From Cucumis sativus (lineage: Eukaryota; Streptophyta; Magnoliopsida; Cucurbitales; Cucurbitaceae), in NCBI RefSeq assembly GCF_000004075.3, contig NC_026659.2, forward strand, positions 2,914,001 through 2,978,000: a stretch of DNA of 64,000 bases, in the 5' to 3' direction. Shown here in pieces: positions 24,309-36,950 of this stretch. A model generated the notes under the pieces. It ran no database searches. It saw only the letters and a program-made list of their open reading frames with translations, and was not told where the DNA came from. The position numbers were made by a program, and so were the translations under genes. Numbering within the stretch: position 1 is the first letter of the stretch; the number at the start of each line of letters is the position of its first letter.

Positions 24309-25308
24309 TTAGATATAAATGGTGATGGATTCATCGGGTAAGTATAGTGAGTAACAATTCAATAATGGGATAGTTGCTGTAAATGTATAACATTCTTTTT
24401 TTAAAAAAGTATGGTAATGAACAGTAATTTTAAGAGAGAACAATCTAATTGTATAGCAATATTTTTAAAATTGTACAAATACTTTTGCGATCTATCGACA
24501 ATTGACCAATATAATCTATAATTTTATTGCTATATTTAAGTGGTTTGTTATTGGAAATAAATAAGGTTTGTTATTGGAAATAAATAATTGTTACATATTG
24601 TAGAAAACACACACACAGTTTAAAGATATAACTCAGGATTTAATTATAATTCAAGGTTCAGGTCAAAATCTTCATTGGATAGATTGAGAATACTTTTTAA
24701 CAAATTGTAGAAGAAATAGCATAAAAGTGAGAAAAAAAACTTCATCTAAAACCATAGATATAGTAGAAATCCCCCTAATTGTGATGACATTTGAAGGAAA
24801 ACTATAATGTTATATATCAAAACTGAGGAAGTCTTAATATTTACCTCACTTAAATTAGACTTATCAATAATAGCAATGAAAAATAAAAATAAAAAATTCC
24901 TATTACAAGAAATATTTTCAACCAAATCTCACCGCTTCTGTTAGCCACCGGCCCGATCAAAACTATAATCAAAACCTAAAAGCCCTGTTTTCCATTTTCC
25001 TCTTTAACACAATCATTTCATCAAACTATCAAATCTATAAAAATATATTGACATTTGAAATACATATATGGAAAATAGAAAGACCTCCAATGAATTCCTT
25101 TTCTTCATAATTTGAAGCTTTTCAGTTGATTGATTATTTCATCTCTCATGGAAGCAGCAATTCCAAGTAACTGCATCCTCCTATCCTAACCAATGACGAC
25201 TTGGAGCCGGTAAGGATTGCAACTCTCGTGGTCTTTTGGACCAATGACGAGCTACTTGCTTTGCGTATAAAGCATCATCTCGAGTTGTTAGGTGGACAAA
25301 TATGGTCA
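24309..25308. other. Intergenic region with a short tandem duplication
   Basis: AT-rich DNA between the SUB1-like promoter and the 3' end of HOS1. A 23-bp unit (GGTTTGTTATTGGAAATAAA plus TAA) is duplicated head to tail at 24542-24564 and 24565-24587. The part from about 24,950 on is probably HOS1 3' untranslated sequence. No gene seen. Confidence 0.5.
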
Positions 25309-26438
25309 TTACCTCTTGGTTGACCTTGTTCTTCTAGTACTGCTTCGAGTAACTCTGTGGCGTACTATACTCGAAGCTCTGTCAAGACCTGGCTCTTCCT
25401 CATCGCTTGCTTCATCAGACCTCCATCTTGGTGCACCATTCAAATATCGAGTGTCAGCTGCAGAATCTTGTACTTCTCCATGGCTGAATTGTTACGAAAA
25501 GAAAATACAAACATCAATATAAAATGAAAAATGAAATGCAAATGAAGCAGGCAGCAAGTGGGAAATGTAATTGGTTTCCTTACCTCGAAATGTCCATTGG
25601 ATCATCTAAAGAAGAAAAGTTCCAAGTTCCATTGTCTCTAGTAGATACTGCCACTTTAGTAGTAGATCCATTTTCCTGCACTCCCCTTGAAGGAGCATCT
25701 AATAAACCGAAATTGCTGCTGGGTGTGTTATATATAGGGTTAGCAGTAATTCTACGAGAATACGGAGGGGTATTCCGAACTTGGTTGGATTTTCCAATTT
25801 GCTCCTTAACCAGTGAGAGTTTCTCGGGATCATTCCCAAATAGCGGACTGTTCAGGACTCTAGATGAACTTCTTGTGGCTTCTTCTGAGGGGGAAATATT
25901 CATAGCACTAGCTTGGTGGAATCCAGAACTAAACACATCCTGAAAATTGACACTCTCGTGTAGGTTAGTTTGCTTTGGAATTCTTTCCTTACTGCCAAAC
26001 CGCCTTTCGTGAATCAATGCCGAGCCAAAGGTCGCAATTTTGGAATGATTCAATGTCCCACCTAGCCTTCCTGGAGTTTCAAAAACTGGGGGCTTGAAGA
26101 TACCTTTACTGTCGATTCTATGTGATACAGTAGAAGTATTAGCCGAGGGGATTAATACACTGCTTAAGTGCTGATCCTGAACCACAGATGGATTGGCATT
26201 TGGTGCCACTTCTACTTGTGAATTAGCACCAGTATTTGCCGGCTTCCCAGATTTTATTTCCAGCTGTTGGGCTTCTGGTAGCAACTCCATGAATTTATCC
26301 TGTTCATATTGAGGCAATAATATTAAATGTAAAAAACTTAAAAGTAGTAGTAATAATAATGAAATATCAAGGCTGAACACGAGTTCCAAACCCAGACCGT
26401 GCTGCAATAAAAACCACCAATGTTGATTTTGCAATTCA

Positions 26439-26470
<32 letters not shown>

Positions 26471-29400
26471 AAAAGAATATTTTCATTGATATTGTTTAGG
26501 TCACAAGGTTAAAAGTCATATTCAGAGTTAGTGCAAAATGATTTGAGTAAAATGATTTCACCTTTCTGGTTGCATATATAAAAACACAGCAAACAAACAA
26601 CAATTTAGAGCCCATTAAAATGTAGGCGCATAAAAGTGTTCTAAAGAACAAGCCTTCAACCCCATCACAAGCAACACCACAATAAAAGGGGAAAATGGTT
26701 CAGATAACTTACAACCAATCCTGCTCGCCAATGACTAGTCGATTTCATCCTGGATAAAACATCTTCACCAACAGAATTTTCAGAGATACAGCCTAGTTCT
26801 GCTTTCTGAAGTAAGAGATTCACTTGGTAGGCCTCAGGATACCGATACCTCTGAAAGAATATACAGAAAGCCCTCATGATACGTCATCTCCGTGTGTAGA
26901 ATAGATCCCAAAATGATAATTTACTTTGCACTTTTCATGCTAAAAATAACAGTGACTTAACTAGAACCAAAAGCTCTGATGATGTAAATATAACTTCAAA
27001 ACATGTCTGTAAACTAAACCATTATGAGGAGATAACCTCTCTGGTATAATGTGAATAAAGCAATCTCTTCAGCTGCTAGTTGGAAACAGCTGAGCCAAGA
27101 ATATAGGCAAAAAACTTCAATAAAAGCAAATAGTTCGGACTATTTTTCATCGTTCTTCTTGATTCCCTAACTACTTTTTTGTATTCCTTTCATGGTAAAT
27201 TTCAACAAGATATTTTTTGGAAAGTCGCAATGCACAAGTGTAAGGATACCTGAAGATAGTACACAAATAGGAGACTTCCGATAGTGGTTGATGGATGAGC
27301 AGTGGACCACTCCAGCAAGCACTTGTGGAGATGCTTTTCCTCATCAGAATTCCATGGTAACTCAATCATTCTATCCACAAAGTTCCGACGGATACAAAGA
27401 AAACAAATTTCAGTCACCAATATTTTCATCCAGTCCTCCCAGCTTCTAAATTTTCCTTGAGCATTATCAAATGTGTCTTCATGTTCTTTATAGTTTTTCC
27501 TATCTCTTACCCTATTGCAGAGCATTTTCTGGTACATATATGCTTCGGTCAGGAGTGCACATTCCACTCTCACCCGAACACCAATTACAGCTTCCACAAG
27601 TGAAACTGGAACTGACACGCTGTCACGTCCTGACCACCTCAAAACCATAAGAGCTGTATCAGGATTTTTCCGTTCTAACAAAACTTGTGCAATCTTGGGA
27701 TGGGTTGTTGGGCCAGAGATCTGTGGAAGAAGACGGCAGGCTTCCTACATGATGCCATGTTGCAAGGAAAAGTTAGAAGGTAACATGTAAACAGACAGTT
27801 ATACAATCCAGAAATGATAAGAAACAGGCACTATGTAAATTGGGAACTACTAAAATTCTACAGGGTAAATAAATTATACTAGGCAAAAATTTATAGGACT
27901 TGTAACACTATGGACTAATTGAATGAGGATGATGCTTTTTCATCCTTCCCAATGACTTAAATATTGGGTATACATGTTACGCTAAGTTATCCAACATATC
28001 CAGATCTCCACATGTAGGGTGCTTTGTTGAACTAGTGACATCACAGAGAGATCGGAATGGATTCATCAACACCATTCAAACACAACTATTCTCATGAGAC
28101 AAAGACCCGACCTATCATTCATTTAGCTGCCAAGAAACCTCAAAGGATACTTACACGTGACCCTTTATAATTATGGCTGGAATCCATTCTATTATTTACA
28201 CAACTCTTTCTTCATAAATTGATTGAAATTTTGGAATCATCATTGATATTGATGTATCAAACAAAGATCCCATGTAATTTAAAAAGCTACACAGCACAGA
28301 ACCACAAATGTTGAGTATTTAAATAAGTAACGCAAACCTGAAACTATATGATAATGTAGACAAGCAGGTAACGGATTGCACAAAGATTACCTGCAGGGCC
28401 TCATCTGTACGATCATCTAGAAGATAAAAGACAAAAGATTCTAATATAGAATGCCGTGTAATGCTAAAGGTGGCTGCAAAGTCCTCAATAATATGTCTCC
28501 ATTTCTCATCAGGCAACGTCCAGTGGCGGTCAAACAAGTAATACAAAAGCTATCATAGATTAAGGAGAAAAAAATAGGAATATAATTAGCAAATTTTATA
28601 ATTTAGAGCAATGAAATAAATGTATCATCAAGAAGGATACAATTGCTTTCTTTGCAACCACTACATCAGAACTTCCACGAAGAAAGAGAACATCAACAGC
28701 AACCCGAAGATTTTCAAATGGGTAGCAACTTGAACTCCCTCCAATTTTAGAACTGAAGTTTGACGGTGCCCCATCATTTTCTAGAGATGCAATTTTTATA
28801 CCATCCACAGCATCTAGGGAGTACAACTGCTGTACATCAAGATTCCCCAGTGCATCCTCAATGAACAGAGATCCATCCAGTCCACTGGAATCAGCAGAGT
28901 CATCTAAAGCATCAGGCCATGATCGCCTAATTGCAGCAGATTTCCTTTCACGGACAGCAGTAAGCCATGCTAAAAAGCTGGAATGGCGGGACCTAACATT
29001 CTCCAAAAACTGATGTCTTATGCACCACATCATAATCTCCAGATGCTGGTAAAAAAAATTGTAGCCAATAAGTATTTTAACATGAAGACTATCCTGAGAG
29101 AGAATAGGAACATCAATTACAGTAGGATGGTTCTAAAGTTCTGATCTCCCAACTTTTTGATAACCCTTCCCTAGGACATGGATCTATCATTAACTGACTC
29201 GCAAACATATACTATTTTGAAGTGGGGGAAAAAACAGAGTTAAGAGAAAATCATTAACTACCTTCATAATTATTTTCTAAACCTATAAAGTTAGGGCAGA
29301 GAAAACTAACCTTAATGCACAAGAATCTAGTCTCTACAGGTTATAAATTCCTACATTTACTTATGTAACGAGAATAAATTTGATAGAAAGATAATCAGCA

Positions 29401-31436
29401 ACATGTGAAACATCGTGGACATATTATGACATTTCCAGCTTCTAACCAGTCATATTGCTTTTTCTTTCTTCACTAAGAATATCAGTTAAACTTTTTCCAT
29501 CATTCAAATAGAGATTATTAAATACAGAGTCGTGAATTGTGATATTATAACATTTCACCAACGAAAGAAAAGAGAGAAACGTTGGTTAAAGCTATCTTTG
29601 TTTTTCTAAGTGTGAAAACATCTTAGGAAAGCCACCGGGAGTTAGCATGTATCAATTTCAGCACTCTCCAACTGATCAAAAAGAAAATCTACTAATTAAC
29701 TAAGCCAGATATCAGAAATCGGTGACATTAAATATTAGAATAAAATGCAACTTAATTGAAGGCCAGCACAAATTTCATTTCCAAACACCCAAGAACTATG
29801 GCCTAATGTAAAGCAGAAAAACATGACGATTGATAATCATATTGCTTCCTATTAAATTGAACCTGCTTGATCTTCAATATTCCCTCGTGAAGATTATGCA
29901 GGTCCTCAAGCTGTGCTGAATGAGAGCTTCTAAATGATGAGTCTAACACTTCAAGCACATTGGATATGCCAGCAAGCAGCACCGAGAACTTTAGTAGTAG
30001 GCTCATCCTGGACCTCATTCCCTCTACATCAGAGTTATCTAGAATGAAATGAATAATATTTGTATAAGCATGTAAGTATTCAGTATACATGCTACATTAA
30101 AGATACAAGACATCAAGATCTTCAAGATTTAGCTTACATATTTCTTGAAGTTCTGTGATAATGTTCCTGGAGGCCCGCTTACACCAATCCTTCACGACCA
30201 CTTCATCCAACAAAAATGCAAGTACAGGATCACTTGATACAGCACTCTCATCCATACAAACATCCGTAACATCTGAGAACTTATTGTAAAGGAAATTTTG
30301 AACTTTAAACATTACAATAATAAGAATTCAAACAAAAATTAACAAAGTAAGATGACACGTGTATTGCTTCAAATAGGCTTGCAACTTTGTTAGATTGTTT
30401 AAGGCTTCCCATAATCCCATGCAAAGAAAATAAAGAGAGACAGAAAACAATGCAGTTGCACGTTAAGTTGAAAAGGCAACAATATCAGAACTGGGTGGCA
30501 TCTACATGAAATGCTAGAAGAGTAGTGAGACAGCTAAGGATACAGTGACAGATTAAAGAAACCAAGTTGTTTTCCAGTGCAATATCAAATAACGAATACA
30601 AGCGTTGTACGTCTGTGGTTATTCTATTCTCCTCATCTTCCTCGAGAGGCCTCTCCTTGGAATTCTTCGGTATGAGACCTGCTTCAACACACTCATAGAA
30701 GAGACGGAGACGTGTTCTAGCACCACTTTTTGGAACTGGGACTCTACATATTGGACAAACGTCACACCGTTGGCAACATTCCTCACACAGAGAGGCATGT
30801 CCACATGAATTCAACACAAACTGAACATCACGTCCACAGCTTCTCAAGTCTCTTGTGGCTCGACAATGCTCAACTTTTGCTTCATTGCATAACTCAATCA
30901 GATCAATTAATGCCAAATGTTTCAACGCTTCCTAGAATTGAAAATAAAAGTACAACAGTTAGGAGCGGGAAAAAATCAATCCACCACCTAATCCACAGAC
31001 TACTTAAAAAAACCAACGTCTGACAAACCAATTACCATTTAAGTATTCAAATCTACAAACTCAAACGTTTGACAGTAATTCGAAATAACAAAACAACCCC
31101 AAGAACCAATCTGACACACATAACTAAAAAAAATCGAACCCAAACTTGCTCTACACTCAACAGCATCAACTCTTGAGTACAGAAATGCCACAGTAGCTTC
31201 CAGAAACAAAAATCCAAAGCATGAAACACCAAGAATTCTCCAACGTGCTAACCAAAATAGCTAGGGTTTCACTATCCAGCATTGTAGCATAAACGCGTCA
31301 ACTGGTGTAAAGAAACGAGTACCTGCACTGCTCGGCTACTGTAATCAGGTCGCGAAGACGAAGAAGTCGACGCTGAAGCAAGCCTGCCATTAGTAGATGT
31401 GGAAGGAACGGCATGGCCATCGATTTGCCTGTCCAT
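25309..31436 (-). CDS. HOS1: E3 ubiquitin-protein ligase HOS1, ten exons, 966 aa
   Basis: Exons in transcription order: 31436-31323, 30931-30544, 30272-30138, 30038-29863, 29045-28641, 28549-28391, 27744-27250, 26850-26713, 26299-25584 and 25483-25309; total 966 codons plus stop (Arabidopsis about 927). HOS1 is a nuclear-pore-associated RING-type ligase that turns over ICE1 and CONSTANS and links cold, flowering and mRNA export. Seen: a modified RING at about residues 53-101 (Cys 53, 61, 70, 81, His83, Cys 87, 90, 94, 97, 100; core CQRCDVCPICR), then a long helical ELYS-like region (SDPVLAFLLDEVVVKDWCKR, LLYYLFDRHWTLPDEKW). The acidic/basic C-terminal tail ends RTRSTKR. Exon 3 uses the donor GTAAGC inside an apparently longer open frame; the joined reading EIYNSDVEGM fits the family. 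A 20-plus T run (26440-26460) lies in the intron before exon 9. The gene looks intact. Confidence 0.94.
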
Positions 31437-31690
31437 TGAGTGGGAGAAAAAGCGAACAATATCTCCGAGAGCTAAGGGAAAAGAAGAATAAGAGGGAGGA
31501 AGTTGAAGCTAGGGCTTGGCAGTGAAGGAAGCCATTATAGAGGTTTGAAGGTTTTTGAAGCTTCCAAGTTCCATGTGCAGAAAAATTGGAGGGCTTTTGT
31601 TTGGGAAGAGGGAGAAAAGCAATTAATTTTTCTTTTCTTTTTTCTCAGGCGGTCATTTTCCGGAAGAAATTTTGTCGTACACAAAAGTAT

Positions 31691-31743
31691 TGGGCTTAAA
31701 CCGATTCACACTTTGGGCCTCGACGTTTTATGGACCTGGCCCA
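31691..31743 (-). promoter_or_regulatory. Site II (TGGGCY) cluster upstream of HOS1
   Basis: TGGGCT at 31691-31696, TGGGCC at 31714-31719, and TGGGCC on the other strand at 31738-31743, some 255-310 bp before the HOS1 start codon. The arrangement parallels the clusters upstream of the SUB1-like and AIM24 genes. Confidence 0.45.
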
Positions 31744-32940
31744 ACGATATTAAGGACCTATGTTTGGGAATATGCCAAATTTAGGGGTAGGTTTGGATTT
31801 ATTTAAGAAAAAAATTAACAAAATATTTTTTCTTAAAAATTGTTTTAAAAAATAAATGTAAATATCTATTTTGAATGAGTTTTAAATTTTTTAAAATAAC
31901 TTGTTTTTTAAACTCTTAACACTTGAAAAGGTAATCCAAACATACCATTAATCTTGGATAAATAGCAAAAAAAAAAAAAAAATCTAACTATAAAGATTTT
32001 TAAAAAAAGTAAATATATTAAATATAAAATTCTCAATAATTTTACTGCTTTATTCATGAATTTCATTAGGATTTAATCGATTGTTGAAATTATGAAATAC
32101 ATTGAATTAAAGTAAATAATACAAGAATTATATGATATACACCAATATCAGGGGCAAAATAATAATATTTAAAAAATACGGCAAATGTGCGACACACTTT
32201 TGCCAAAACAAAACTTATTTATTTCTATAATTATTAATTGATTTTATATGTGGGCGACCTAATTTATACTTGTTTTTTACTATTTTACATTATAGATAAT
32301 GAGGTTACTATTTTACACTTTTAGTGTGTTAAAATAAACCGACAACGTGAACAATCCAATCCAAAATGTAAACGTTAAGTTTGATTAGTTTTGTCCTTCT
32401 ATTGGATAGGATTAAAATTTTATTTTTGTTGTTGTGTTATGGGTTGACTAAAAATAAATGAGAAATTTGGATTGATGCAATCCAACGTGAGTTTTGTATT
32501 TAAATTTAGTGAGATTTTGAGTATTAATGATGTGTTCTAAATAAATTTAGGTACTTTAAATTAAATATATATATAACTCGACAACCCGACCAACTAAAAT
32601 TTTCAGGTTGATTGAGAAAACACCATCAACACAATCCAACTCGAATCAACCCAACCGATATACACGTTTGTTTTTTTTATTATTAAATACTAAAAAAAAC
32701 TATTTTTTGTACTATGAGTTCTTAGTAATAATCGTGGATTTAATTTTCATGGTAATTTTTTATAAAAGAAATTGCAATGTGCACTTTTTCTTATTTACAT
32801 CATTAATTTTTTACTAGGTATGAAATTTTGGATCTTGATAATTAAATTAAGAGTCCATTTACCTTGAAAGTCCTTCTAATTTTATTTGGGTCAGAAAATT
32901 TTATTTAAATAAAAATATCTTTAAATTATACTCAAATTTT

Positions 32941-33165
32941 GAAAAAAAAATATTGAAAAATGATAGTATGGCACATGTTACTACATTTTTTAAATTACAA
33001 AAGTAGCAAATTTAAAAACAGATTACCATATTTTAATAGTCATATAATTACCGTCGAATAACCGTATGGTATCACTAATTTTATCATATTTGTAATATGT
33101 AAAAAATATGTATCATCACTTGTTTTTTCTACTAAAAATATTTTTACCATATTTTTAAAAAATCC
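32941..33165. repeat. Dispersed AT-rich repeat, copy 3
   Basis: In inverted orientation relative to the 4.33-4.80 kb pair, it keeps the order 'atgttactacattttttaaatt', 'tttaatagtcatataa', 'ttatcatatttgtaatatg' and 'tatttttaccatatttttaa'. It is diverged and has no coding potential. Confidence 0.5.
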
Positions 33166-35754
33166 ACAAGCCCGTAAATAAAATGATAGTACACAATTTT
33201 GGAAAGTGTATTGTGTCTATAATCTATGGTTAAATCAACCATAGTTTAACTCATATGATATTTGAATATACTAATAATCATAAGACATTTGGTTTGAATC
33301 TCCGTATCCGTATTTAATAGATTTATTTGATTATTTAATTGGAATATAGAAGAGTTAATGAAGAATTTTCCAAAATTAAAGGGTGGGCCAATCTGCCGAG
33401 GAAGGTGCGTTGATGGACATTGTCAACTGTCAACTCCAATCTCCAATGCATGCCAAGACGGCACCAAACATAACAACAATTCATATATATCTTTTGGAAA
33501 AAGATCCCAATTTATGATTTGTATAAAATTTATTTGTAAAGTTTTGGATTGCATCTTATCTTTTTATTATTGAATTTTGTTTGAGAAGCTAGTAGTCCCA
33601 TATTCGAAAAAGCAAAAAGATTTATACTGCATATAAGATGAATGAGTTACTTTTTTTTTATTGTTAATTGATTTTGAGATGAAACCTTATATCGTTAAAT
33701 TTAATATGGTATCAAAGTTGAGTAAATCTAAAGAGACATTATCTTAACTTTTAAAAAAAATAAAATATCTTACATAATTTATATTTTAATAGTGGTTTAG
33801 AACATTTATGGAATTAAGTCCATTGAGTAGACATGTTTTTAAAATTTTAAAAGTTATTGATCTAAAATCAAGCAACAATCAAATATTAAAGTGAAAATTC
33901 AAACATTTATAAGATATAAAGTCTATAAAGTAACGAATGATGTATAAAATTTTAGCTATCTATTAAATACATTCTCAATTCTATAAATAATAAGTTTATA
34001 ACTTGTAATTTGATTATGTGTAGTTAATTTAGGTATAGTTTCAAGTTGGTTCTATTAATATACCAATTTTCAATGATTCACCTATTTTCTCCATTGTTAA
34101 CTTAGTTCTAACCGACCCTCATCTACTATCTTAAGTAGAAATTTGTATTAAACATTTGTAATATATGACGGTGAAGTTGTAAAAGACATCATATTGAAGC
34201 AATCAGAATGATAAAGACCAAATTGAACTATATGAACACGTAATTTAAACTAGTATAAATTGCAATGATTAAGTTGATATTTTTCAACAAACATACAAAT
34301 TTAACTTTCAAAAAATAGCTTATGAAATAAGTGGATTTGAAAAGGAAAAAAAAAAAGTAAGGTCGGTTTTTATTGGTTGATTGTTTAATGATTAATCACT
34401 TCTTAATTTGTTACTACATATAGTTATCAAAACACATTGACTAGTCATTTACCTCACATCCACAAGGACTTCATTCAATTACCACTACGCTCCACCAATA
34501 AGCTACGTCGGTAAAACCTTCACTAACCATTTTTGGCGACTAACCATCGATGATCAACTTTGATGGCCACCACGTCTGACAACCAACTAGCTTCAATTGT
34601 TGCATCCAACAAACCAACATCACCAACTTTAACAACCACAATTGAGACAATGACTAGAGCAATCGCACCAACCAACTTTAGCTTCGACCACCACCACTGT
34701 CGTTAACAACCAACTCCAAAATCTCTAACAACGAACACTTCCAACACCTAGTTCTAACGATCAGCTACTTCGATTAAATAAAGTTCTTGTCCCATAATAA
34801 CTCAACCACTACTCCATAGTCCTCACTCCAAAGTGTCAATAAGTCAAAAAATGATGTATGTAATGTTAGATTATTGCTAGGGTCTTGGTCCATCCATGAA
34901 AGTTAATTATTACCATAAACAATGCTTTAATTTACGAGATAGGTGCGTCTTAATACTTACATTTCATCAAATCAATCTCTAAACCTACATGAATGTTGTA
35001 TTTAAAATTACAACATTTATCATTTTTTTTTGTTTAAATTGCAAATATGGTATCATGGTTTAGAGAAAGACAGAATTCAATCTCCACAATCCAATAAAAC
35101 CTTCACAAAACAGTCAAACAAATTTTTAGGATTTTAGTAAACCATCGAACTAGTTACGAGATTTTATCAAACTATACCGTCTAAATTCTAATTTTTAACG
35201 TTCCCTAAATTATTTATTTAATTAAATTAGGTAAGGGAAAATGTCAAAACTAGCCCTATGAAATATGAGTAAGGCCACGTAAGGACAAAAAAGAAGAAAG
35301 GAAAAATCAGCATCAAAGCGTCACCTGTCGGCTGTTGTGACCTCTTTTCCTACAAACCCACATGACGCTCACTTTTTGTAAGGACAATATCGTCATTTCG
35401 CTCTCATTTTTTTACGGAAATGCCCATTTTTTTCATAGTCTTCTTCTGCTTTCTGTTTGTCAGACAAACCTTCACTTAACAAAATTTAGGTTATAAACAA
35501 TAATATAATTTTTTCTTCTTCTATATTTTCAATTTTCATTTTATTTTAATTTAATTCACTTACTTCAATTCTTATGATTAAGTTATGTGCAATCTTTTTC
35601 TAAGAAATTAATCTTTATCTCAATAATATTATTTTTCAATTTGTTTGAATTCAACCACTCATCCTTAAAATATGATTTATTTATTGTTATTATTATTTTG
35701 GTTAAATATCATTTTTTATCCCTTTCGGCCTATTTTACACTTTTTATGGGTATG

Positions 35755-35970
35755 TTTTAAAAAATAGCAAAAATTGTGTGATAATGGAGTCTATGTCACT
35801 ATATTTTTTAAATTGCAAAAGTAGCAATTTTAAATGCGAATAACCCTTTGATAGTCACTTGACAACCGTCTGATATATCTAATTACTTGTCATATTTGCA
35901 ATATGAATAAAAAAAATGTTATGAGCTGTTTTTTTTCTTCTAAATTTCGTCATGTGATGCATTTTTTAAA
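35755..35970. repeat. Dispersed AT-rich repeat, copy 4
   Basis: Same orientation and element order as the 32.94 kb copy: 'aaaaaatagcaaaaattg', 'cactatattttttaaattgc', 'gatagtcacttgacaa', 'tgtcatatttgcaatatg', then 'gatgcattttttaaaatat'. It is non-coding. Confidence 0.5.
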
Positions 35971-36419
35971 ATATTTTTGTTAACAACTCTTTTTTTCAAT
36001 GGCAAGAAACTGAGATTATAAGGAAAAAAAGAAGTCTTGAGAATGTTGTGAATAAAAAACAATCAAAGACATTAAGTGAACTTCAACTTTTCAAATTCAA
36101 TATCTTTTGTGTAGATAGAAACCATTTTTTTTTTCTTTTTAAAAGGTTGAGATGGAATTGAGATAAGCTTGTAAAATAGGGTATTATGTTTTGCGATGTC
36201 TACTAAATTCAATATGTGTAGTTTTGTTTCGTTTTTTTCTTTAGGTATTTTGTTGTGAATTTTAGAATTACTTATATGGTTTAATGAAGAAGATAACAGA
36301 CATTCCTTATATTTATGAATATTTTGTGGTAAAAAAATTGTTATTTCTTGGCTCTTTAAAAAGCATAAGTTCTGAACGTAAAATTTATCATTCACAACTG
36401 CTGTTCAAAATTTATATCT

Positions 36420-36950
36420 TTTGTGAAGGATCTGTACGAAGGTAAATTGGTTACATTATGCATTATGACATATTGTATGAAGATCATCAAGGGATTTGAC
36501 AGAATATCGATTGATAAGAAATATGAACAAAGACTGAGATAATTGTACTGCGGTTAATGAATTCAATGAAAGTCTGAACTCGTCTTCGAGGAGATTAAAG
36601 TTTACCGTAAGGGGAGCCTAAGTTTATACAGTTAAGTTATGGTGATAACTTGTTAATGTAACATTTGTGATAAGTTACACGTTTTGAATCTCAATAATAT
36701 TTATTATATGAGCAAAGAAGCTCTCCAGATGTAGGCCGTATTTGTCGAGTTGGGTTATCAAAGTTTTCTTAGTTATTGTCGTTTTGCTACTTGTCTTATG
36801 TGTACTCTAGTTATACATGTAGTTAAATACTTTTGATATAGTTAAAGGTCATTTAACCTTTGTTATATTAGCTATTCCCAAAGTTAATCACATTAGTCAT
36901 AGCTTGAGGATATTATTTATCTTCTCACTTGTTTTTCAAGCTCGAACTCG
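36420..36950. mobile_element. Possible degenerate LTR remnant
   Basis: Around 36,715-36,785 the words 'agctctccagatgtaggccg' and 'tatttgtcgagttgggttat' resemble the conserved part of many plant Copia LTRs (a 'gatgtaggc...gccgaacca' block). No matching second LTR, primer site or target duplication was found, so this may be an old solo LTR fragment or a chance resemblance. Confidence 0.25.

Noticed and set aside
30097-30137. Open frame continuing past HOS1 exon 3 (residues KLNLEDLDVLYL)
   Set aside because: Joining from there gives a stop or wrong phase with exon 4. The GTAAGC donor at 30132-30137 gives an in-frame, family-like join.
33358-33573. 71-codon frame with several Cys residues, thought of as a secreted small peptide
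   Set aside because: No signal peptide, no known Cys pattern, and the surroundings are repeat debris.
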